Positions 8,242 through 12,467 of a stretch of 12,467 nt of DNA are shown here, one piece after another (within the stretch, counting starts at the first letter, position 1; every line of letters begins with the position of its first letter). The position numbers and the translations under genes are program-made. The DNA lies in contig PAHD01000004.1 of NCBI GenBank assembly GCA_002704685.1, positions 1-12,467 on the forward strand. The letters run 5' to 3'. Below the pieces are notes generated by a model, which saw only the letters and a program-made list of their open reading frames with translations, was not told the DNA's origin and did no database searches. The DNA is from Fidelibacterota bacterium (GTDB lineage: Bacteria; Fidelibacterota; Marinisomatia; SCGC-AAA003-L08; D37C17).

Positions 8242-8600
8242 AGTATCTTATTTTCATTATTTTTTTTTTAAGTTGTGCAGATAAAAATTTTATTGTTTTT
8301 TCAATAGATGGAGAAAAATTAAATGATGATATATATGATACAGGAAATATTAGTATTAATAAATTCGATTTATTTTTTTCAAAAAATGATATCAATAGAG
8401 ATTATATTGAAGTTAATATTATAGCAACAAATTATTTTCATTATGGTCAATTTTTCTTTGATAAAAACTTTATGAAAATGCTAGAAAGTAGGACTATTAA
8501 TATTGGGGCGGATGCATTGATTTATGAAAAAAATAGAAAAGATTTTACTGATTATGATGAAAGCTTTTTATATTTTACTGCTATAAAATATAAAAATTAA
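8238..8600 (+). CDS. Small predicted lipoprotein of unknown function
   Basis: The 120-residue protein starts with a lipoprotein signal, MKYLIFIIFFLSC, where LSC is the lipobox and Cys13 the likely lipidated residue. The rest is polar with many aromatic residues and shows no motif I recognise. Its ATG overlaps the protease stop as ATGA, so it is probably translated by coupling to the protease gene and may serve it, for instance as a surface partner or chaperone; that role is inference from position only. Confidence 0.7.
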   Translation: MKYLIFIIFFLSCADKNFIVFSIDGEKLNDDIYDTGNISINKFDLFFSKNDINRDYIEVNIIATNYFHYGQFFFDKNFMKMLESRTINIGADALIYEKNRKDFTDYDESFLYFTAIKYKN

Positions 8601-8604
8601 TTTT

Positions 8605-8610
8605 AAAGGA
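8605..8610 (+). promoter_or_regulatory. Ribosome binding site AAAGGA of the CDGSH gene
   Basis: AAAGGA follows the lipoprotein stop by 4 nt. The ATG 1 nt downstream (8612) is followed at once by TAA, so it cannot start a protein as written. The CDGSH frame has ATC at 8619 at a spacing of 8 nt. Confidence 0.5.
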
Positions 8611-8618
8611 AATGTAAT

Positions 8619-8822
8619 ATCATTAAATTAAAAATAAATAAAGGTCAAAAATATAGCATTTGTACATGCGGAATATCAAAGAACATGCCTTTTTGTGATA
8701 ATCAACATAGAGCATACAATAAAAAAAATAATTGTTCTTATAAATCATTAAAAATCACAATTGATAAAGATGATTCGATGATATTAACTTGTAGTAATTG
8801 GAAAAATAAAAATGAAAAATAA
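8619..8822 (+). CDS. CDGSH-type iron-sulfur protein, start codon uncertain
   Basis: In this frame the protein contains CTCGISKNMPFCDNQH (8661-8708), matching the CDGSH signature C-x-C-x2-S-x3-P-x-C-D-x2-H, with three Cys and one His to hold a 2Fe-2S cluster; Gly after Asp is replaced by Asn. Such proteins act in electron transfer or Fe-S/redox handling. The length, about 67 codons, fits a single-domain member. No ATG, GTG or TTG lies upstream of the motif in frame: the stop at 8604-8606 is followed by codons for KCNIIKLKINKG-type sequence. I mark the start at ATC 8619, spaced 8 nt from AAAGGA. An AUC/AUU start, or a base error (C to G at 8621, or one extra base after ATG 8612), would each explain it. 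The 3' end overlaps apaG by 11 nt. Confidence 0.75.
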   Translation: MIKLKINKGQKYSICTCGISKNMPFCDNQHRAYNKKNNCSYKSLKITIDKDDSMILTCSNWKNKNEK

Positions 8823-9186
8823 TGATATAAAAATTTTAATTGAAGGTAAGTTTGTACCTGAATTATCAAATAAAAAAGACTCACTTTTTTATTTTTCTTA
8901 CAAGGTTAATATTCATAATAATAGTAGTAAAAAAGTTCAGTTATTAAGTAGGCACTGGGATATAAAAGATGCATTAGGTAGAGATAAGGTCGTAGATGGA
9001 GAGGGTGTTATTGGACAAAAACCAATTATAAATCCTGGTTCAAACTTTGAGTATCAGAGTTATTGTCCGCTTAAAACCTCTTTTGGTTTTATGGAAGGTT
9101 TTTATACAATGAAAGATGAAGGAGGAGAATATTTCAAAACTCCTATTCCAAAATTAGGTTTAGTTTCATCTGGTTTAATTAATTAG
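8812..9186 (+). CDS. apaG: ApaG/DUF525 family protein
   Basis: The 124-residue protein matches the whole ApaG family, an Ig/fibronectin-like fold of about 125 residues. Hallmarks are LLSRHWDIKDALG (about 45-57), GEGVIGQKP and NPGSNFEYQS, and FGFMEGFYTMKDEGG near the end. ApaG is historically linked to cobalt/magnesium resistance and Ap4A metabolism in enterobacteria, but its biochemical role is not settled. It starts inside the end of the CDGSH gene, so the two are probably translated together. Confidence 0.93.
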   Translation: MKNNDIKILIEGKFVPELSNKKDSLFYFSYKVNIHNNSSKKVQLLSRHWDIKDALGRDKVVDGEGVIGQKPIINPGSNFEYQSYCPLKTSFGFMEGFYTMKDEGGEYFKTPIPKLGLVSSGLIN

Positions 9187-9191
9187 ATAAT

Positions 9192-9386
9192 ATGGCAAAA
9201 AAAATTTATTATTCAATGAACGATGTTCCATTAGGAACTCAAATGGTTGTTAAAAGTAATAACAAAAAAGTAGTTTTGGTTCAAAAATTTAATTTTCCAA
9301 CTACATTTGTTACTAAAGATGAAAATGGCCTTGAGGAAAAATATTATACTTATGAAGTTGATATTATCGATTGGCCTCCGCAGTAA
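9192..9386 (+). CDS. Small protein of unknown function, 64 residues
   Basis: I do not recognise this family. The frame starts 5 nt after apaG and ends 9 nt before tRNA-His. The protein is basic at the start (MAKKIYYSMNDVP), has alternating hydrophobic and polar residues suggesting a small beta-sheet protein, and ends in EVDIIDWPPQ. It has no Cys, signal peptide or membrane helix, so it is probably cytoplasmic. No clear ribosome site precedes it. Base composition and frame openness match the neighbours, and I think it is a real gene. Confidence 0.6.
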   Translation: MAKKIYYSMNDVPLGTQMVVKSNNKKVVLVQKFNFPTTFVTKDENGLEEKYYTYEVDIIDWPPQ

Positions 9387-9395
9387 ATAATTAAT

Positions 9396-9470
9396 GGTGG
9401 CTGTAGTTCAGCTGGTTAGAGCACCTGATTGTGGTTCAGGATGTCGTGGGTTCGAGTCCCATCAGCCACC
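9396..9470 (+). tRNA. tRNA-His (anticodon GUG)
   Basis: A full cloverleaf can be folded. The acceptor stem is GTGGCTG (9397-9403) with CAGCCAC (9463-9469). The anticodon stem is CCTGA/TCAGG around loop TTGTGGT, giving GTG at 9431-9433, and the T arm contains GGGTTCGAGTCCC. An extra G at 9396 faces C73 at 9470, the G-1:C73 pair that marks histidine tRNA. CCA is not encoded. The GUG anticodon is one of the four targets of queuosine modification. Confidence 0.96.
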
Positions 9471-9482
9471 CAAAAAAATAAT

Positions 9483-9556
9483 GCCTCTGTAGCTCAACTG
9501 GATAGAGCACTGGATTTCGGTTCCAGGTGTTGGGGGTTCAAGTCCTCCCGGGGGCA
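9483..9556 (+). tRNA. tRNA-Arg (anticodon UCG)
   Basis: The cloverleaf has acceptor strands GCCTCTG (9483-9489) and CGGGGGC (9549-9555) with two G-U pairs, and the anticodon stem CTGGA/TCCAG around loop TTTCGGT, giving TCG at 9517-9519. The T arm is GGGGG/CCTCC with loop TTCAAGT. The discriminator is A73, and CCA is not encoded. It reads CGA and probably other CGN codons. It lies 12 nt after tRNA-His and 17 nt before pepC, so the three are probably co-transcribed. Confidence 0.95.
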
Positions 9557-9573
9557 CAAATAAAGGAAACTAC

Positions 9574-10914
9574 ATGTCAAAAAATATTTCAGTATCTCAT
9601 TTGAAATCATTTAAAAAAGAATTTGATTCCAGTAAACATTCCAAGAAAAGTATGAACACTTTAACTAGGTCAAAGTTAGAAGATGTGACAATGGATTGGG
9701 AAACATATAAAGAATTAGATCATAATTATTCCAATATAGTTAATAATGAAATGTCTAAAGTTACAAATCAAAAAGCTAGCGGTAGATGTTGGGGGTTCGC
9801 AGCTCTTAACTTAATGAGGATTGATTTTGCAAAAAAATATAACTTATCAAATTTTGAATTTTCTCAAAGTTACTTTATGTTTTTTGATAAATTAGAAAAA
9901 TCTAATTATTTTTTAGAAAATATTTTATCAACCCTTGGTGAAAAATTTGATAGTAGAATTGTTATGTGGTTGTTAGAATCTCCTATTCAAGATGGTGGAC
10001 AATGGGATATGTTTGTTAATTTAATGGAAAAATATGGTATAGTACCGCAAAGCGCAATGCCTGAATCACTACATTCAAGTTCATCCAGGTCAATGAATGT
10101 TTTAATTACAAGAACATTAAGAAAATATGCTTCAATACTAAGACATAATCATAGTAAAGGAACTGATTTAAAAGATTTAAGAAAATTAAAAGTTCAAATG
10201 ATGTCATCAGTTTACAAACTACTTTGTACTTTTATAGGCAAACCTCCCGAAAATTTTGATTGGCAAGTAAGAGATAAAAAGAAAAAGTTTATTAGCCATA
10301 AAAATATTACACCGATTGATTTTTATAATAAAATGATACCATTTAAATTAAAAGATAAGGTTTGCTTAATTCATTGTCCCATGTCAAATAAAAAGTTTAA
10401 TGAATTGTATACTGTACGTTTTTTAGGTAATGTAGTAGAAGGTCAGGTTATCAAATACCTGAATGTCTCAATTAATGATATGAAAAAAGCTGCCGTTAAA
10501 TCAATTAAAAATAATGAAGCTGTATGGTTTGGTTGTGATGTAGGAAAAATGTTTCATAGAGATCTTGGAGTGATGCATAATAAACTTTATGATTACGAAC
10601 TTTTTTTTGGAGTCGATTCAAATATGAGTAAAGCGACTAGATTAGAATATGGAGATAGCCAAATGACACATGCGATGCTGTTTACTGGAGTTGATTTAAA
10701 AGATAATAAACCATTAAAATGGAGAGTTGAAAATAGCTGGGGAAATAAAAGTGGAGATAAAGGTTATTTTTTAATGTCGGATGATTGGTTCGATGAATAT
10801 AATTATGAAGTAGTTGTTGACAAAAAGTATTTAACCAAAGATATCTTGAAACTTTTTAATAAAAAACCAGTTAATTTAAATCCATGGGATCCAATGGGAG
10901 CTTTAGCTAAGTAG
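9574..10914 (+). CDS. pepC: Bleomycin hydrolase/aminopeptidase C family cysteine peptidase
   Basis: The 446-residue protein has the length and motifs of peptidase family C1B, self-compartmentalised hexameric cytoplasmic aminopeptidases. The nucleophile is Cys72 in NQKASGRCWGFAALN, the histidine is His366 in MTHAMLFTGV, and the asparagine is Asn387 in WRVENSWGN. DGGQWDMFVNLMEKYGIVP (140-158) is also typical. The enzyme trims N-terminal residues from peptides and completes intracellular protein breakdown. There is no signal peptide. AAAGGA at 9562-9567 lies 6 nt before the ATG. The 3' end overlaps the convergent mannosyltransferase gene by 8 nt. Confidence 0.93.
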   Translation: MSKNISVSHLKSFKKEFDSSKHSKKSMNTLTRSKLEDVTMDWETYKELDHNYSNIVNNEMSKVTNQKASGRCWGFAALNLMRIDFAKKYNLSNFEFSQSYFMFFDKLEKSNYFLENILSTLGEKFDSRIVMWLLESPIQDGGQWDMFVNLMEKYGIVPQSAMPESLHSSSSRSMNVLITRTLRKYASILRHNHSKGTDLKDLRKLKVQMMSSVYKLLCTFIGKPPENFDWQVRDKKKKFISHKNITPIDFYNKMIPFKLKDKVCLIHCPMSNKKFNELYTVRFLGNVVEGQVIKYLNVSINDMKKAAVKSIKNNEAVWFGCDVGKMFHRDLGVMHNKLYDYELFFGVDSNMSKATRLEYGDSQMTHAMLFTGVDLKDNKPLKWRVENSWGNKSGDKGYFLMSDDWFDEYNYEVVVDKKYLTKDILKLFNKKPVNLNPWDPMGALAK

Positions 10915-12010
10915 TTTTTTTTAATTCTTCAAAAATTTTATCATAATTATTTGATATAGTATTCCAGTCATATCTTTTTGATATGCTTTTTAGCGATATT
11001 TTTTCTTTATTTATTAGTGCTGTTTTTAATTTTTCAAAAAGTTCACTATTATTATCATAAAAGTTTTTATGATTTATTTTATCATTAAATAATTCTGGAT
11101 AAGTTAGTCTTCTTGGTAATAGCGGAAAAACATTGCAGTAAATTGCTTCGATTACACTAATACCAAAGAATTCTTGATTTGTTGTAACAGGAAGGATATC
11201 TGACTTATGAAGAAGTCTAGCATACTCTCCAAAAGATTTAGAATATCCCATATGAATTATTTCATTTGAAAAGTAATCGCGAGCTTTGGTAAAAGTATTC
11301 ATTTCAGTTTGAAATTCTTCACCTAGTATTATAAGTTTAAATTTAATATTTTGTTTTTTTAACTTTTTTAAACAATCAAAAAAATCTTCTGGATTTTTGT
11401 CATACTCCCATCTATGATTCCAAAGTATGATTGGTGTATTATTAATTGAATAACTTTGATGTTCATCAAATTTACTCAAGTCTAAGCCAAGGTATGTTAC
11501 TTTAGATTTCTTTTCGATTAAATCGACATTCTCTAAATTTCTATTATCAGGAAATTTTTTTAAAAATTTTTTTAGCTCAGTTATAAAAATATTTTTGTGG
11601 AAAAATGAATTAAACATAACCAGGTCACTTCTTAATGCAGTTGTGTAATTAATAAATCCATAATGATGATCCCGATTTTTTTCTTTATCTCTATCTTGAG
11701 TTGACCACGGATATGTTATTTGATTTTCATGAAAGAATGTTACAATAGGTATATTCTCAACATTTGCAAAAGATGTAAAAAGAGGTAGATTTAGCATATC
11801 TGTTACTAAAATTAGGTCTGGCTTTTTATTTTTTTTTAAATATTCATTAAACATTTTGGATAGTGTCAAAGCTCCACCATGCATTCTCCATTTCCAAAAT
11901 ATGCCTTTTAGAGACAGTATCTCAACATTGTATTTACTATACTTTTTATATCCTAAAGCCCATTGTTTATGAGAGCCTGTAAAAAATGGTTCAATTAAAA
12001 CAATATTCAT
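10907..12010 (-). CDS. QTMAN: tRNA-queuosine alpha-mannosyltransferase homologue (GTDC1/DUF3524)
   Basis: The 367-residue protein aligns by eye along its length with human GTDC1, the enzyme that adds mannose to queuosine in tRNA-Asp. Key stretches are the N-terminal IEPFFTGSHKQWALGY, YFHENQ-like TFFHENQITYPW (91-102), HHYGFINY (115-122), LWNHRWEYDKNPEDFF (196-211), and EFFGISVIEAIYCNVFPL (280-297). The last stretch is the nucleotide-sugar site of GT-B family 4-like glycosyltransferases, containing the E-x7-E type pattern. It is probably cytoplasmic, with GDP-mannose as expected donor by analogy. Bacterial members exist, but which tRNA they modify is less clear. The gene begins 1 nt after the selenoprotein stop, so the two are most likely translated from one message. 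Confidence 0.88.
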   Translation of the reverse strand: MNIVLIEPFFTGSHKQWALGYKKYSKYNVEILSLKGIFWKWRMHGGALTLSKMFNEYLKKNKKPDLILVTDMLNLPLFTSFANVENIPIVTFFHENQITYPWSTQDRDKEKNRDHHYGFINYTTALRSDLVMFNSFFHKNIFITELKKFLKKFPDNRNLENVDLIEKKSKVTYLGLDLSKFDEHQSYSINNTPIILWNHRWEYDKNPEDFFDCLKKLKKQNIKFKLIILGEEFQTEMNTFTKARDYFSNEIIHMGYSKSFGEYARLLHKSDILPVTTNQEFFGISVIEAIYCNVFPLLPRRLTYPELFNDKINHKNFYDNNSELFEKLKTALINKEKISLKSISKRYDWNTISNNYDKIFEELKKTT

Positions 12011-12011
12011 T

Positions 12012-12242
12012 TTATTTTATTTTAAATAAAGTCTTAATATCTTCTTTTAACGGGAATGAGTTGGTCTCAAATTTTGAAAAAACAATTTTGCCATTAATTT
12101 CAATTTCAAATGCGCCTGATCTAGGATAGGATCTATTACTTGATACATTGCATTTTGGGTAAAATTCTTTTATTATTCTTGACACACGGTCAAATTCAGG
12201 TTTGTAATTTCACTTAATGCAATATTCTATATGTATATTCAT
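12012..12242 (-). CDS. selW: SelW-like (Rdx family) selenoprotein, in-frame UGA = selenocysteine 11
   Basis: From ATG 12242 the frame reads MNIHIEYCIK, then TGA at 12212-12210, then NYKPEFDRV and on to TAA at 12014-12012: 76 residues with the UGA read through. The sequence matches the thioredoxin-like Rdx family (SelW/SelT/SelH): a beta strand, then CxxU (here C8-I-K-U11), a helix ending KEFYP, SGAFEIEINGKIVFSK (matching the GxFEV..GK.v.SK core), and FPLKEDIKTLF at the end. In relatives the position is Cys or Sec. UGA is a true stop elsewhere in this window, so Trp or Gly recoding is unlikely. A hairpin of bacterial SECIS shape follows the UGA. SelW-type proteins are redox proteins thought to act on glutathione or protein thiols. 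Single-base gaps to the neighbours on each side suggest an operon. The alternative is a C to A error in a Cys codon. Confidence 0.85.
12178..12194 (-). promoter_or_regulatory. Candidate bacterial SECIS hairpin of the SelW-like gene
   Basis: On the minus strand TTGAC-CGTGT-GTCAA forms five perfect pairs, plus a T-G pair at the base, closing a five-base loop. The stem proper begins 17 nt, and the apical loop 22 nt, after the UGA. As I recall the published bacterial SECIS consensus, it has a small apical loop with G among the first two bases, lying about 16-37 nt from UGA; this hairpin has G in second place and fits. It would bind SelB. It is inside the reading frame, as in all bacterial cases. 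Confidence 0.7.
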
Positions 12243-12243
12243 A

Positions 12244-12436
12244 TTATTTAATAATTTTAAGAGTTTCTAGAACAATGTAAATTGATGGTAAAAATAAAAT
12301 TAAACCAATAATTTTCATAAACATATCAGTATCATCATTGCCAGTTTTAAGAATTATTAATTTTATACCAACCAGACTAAAAAAAGCAGACAACAACTAA
12401 TACGATCCCAATAATATTTAAATAACTTTTATTCAA
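12244..12436 (-). pseudogene. Small two-helix membrane protein with a frameshift at a T7 run
   Basis: Reading from TTG 12436 gives MNKSYLNIIGIVLVVVCFF and then TAG. Skipping one base of the seven T at this spot continues smoothly as SLVGIKLIILKTGNDDTD and a second hydrophobic helix KIIGLILFLPSIYIVLETLK, ending at TAA one base before the selenoprotein ATG. The corrected product has 63 residues with two membrane helices joined by a short acidic loop. I know no family for it. The TTG overlaps the stop of the preceding gene (TTGAATAA), as expected for coupled genes. A sequencing or assembly indel in the homopolymer is most likely; real decay, or +1 shifting at UUU-UAG, cannot be excluded. Confidence 0.5.
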
Positions 12437-12467
12437 TTATTTCAATCCATTTAATTTTTGATTTAAA
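12429..12467 (-). CDS. C-terminal end of an unknown gene, cut by the window edge
   Basis: The last 12 codons of a minus-strand frame read KSKIKWIEIIE before TAA at 12431-12429. The stop overlaps the presumed TTG start of the small membrane protein. The tight junction and ordinary codons support a real gene end, but nothing about function can be said. Confidence 0.3.
   Translation of the reverse strand, partial: FKSKIKWIEIIE

Noticed and set aside
10898..10922. Possible terminator between the convergent pepC and mannosyltransferase genes
   Set aside because: AGCTTTAGCT before a T8 run allows only a stem of three or four pairs with a tiny loop, too weak to call; it also lies in coding overlap.
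12210..12212. UGA read as tryptophan or glycine (altered genetic code)
   Set aside because: The M6 protease ends in UGA at 8239-8241 in a normal ATGA overlap, the genes here use TGG for Trp, and no other long frame contains TGA.

Overview
The window is AT-rich DNA from a bacterium with tightly packed genes. C-terminal type I dockerin repeats on secreted proteins, FG-GAP propellers, many predicted exported enzymes and AAAGGA/AAAGG ribosome sites suggest a marine member of the Fibrobacteres-Chlorobi-Bacteroidetes group. Candidatus Marinimicrobia (SAR406) is my best guess; this is inferred from style, not from a marker gene. UGA is an ordinary stop codon here: it ends the M6 protease gene.

Left edge (1-771): a family 2 glycosyltransferase on the + strand lacks its first strand and start codon. 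The first ~100 bases also read on the - strand as the C-terminus of a different protein, probably an outer-membrane barrel. This looks like a junction, either a rearrangement or a chimera. Then comes a + strand run of exported proteins (842-8600): a Cys-rich, very acidic modular protein ending in a cohesin-like domain and a dockerin; a paraoxonase-family lactonase/esterase with all metal and catalytic residues; a dienelactone-hydrolase-like alpha/beta hydrolase; a large M6 metalloprotease with an eight-blade FG-GAP propeller and a dockerin; and a small lipoprotein. Gaps are 1-40 nt or overlaps, so this is probably one operon for extracellular hydrolysis, in which the cohesin-like and dockerin modules could bind each other.

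Housekeeping genes follow on the same strand (8619-10914): a CDGSH iron-sulfur protein without a canonical start codon, ApaG, a 64-residue unknown, tRNA-His(GUG), tRNA-Arg(UCG), and a bleomycin-hydrolase/PepC cysteine peptidase.

The right end (10907-12467) is on the - strand and converges on pepC. Read in its own direction it holds the tail of an unknown gene, a small two-helix membrane protein broken by a homopolymer frameshift, a SelW/Rdx-family selenoprotein with in-frame UGA in CxxU plus a SECIS-like hairpin, and a homologue of the tRNA-queuosine mannosyltransferase (GTDC1/DUF3524). The complete genes here are separated by single bases. The selenoprotein is the main find: normal gene calling stops at its UGA and misses it. 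Three reading-frame anomalies (left edge, CDGSH start, T7 frameshift) mean base or assembly errors must be kept in mind; the SECIS-like hairpin argues that the UGA is not one of them.
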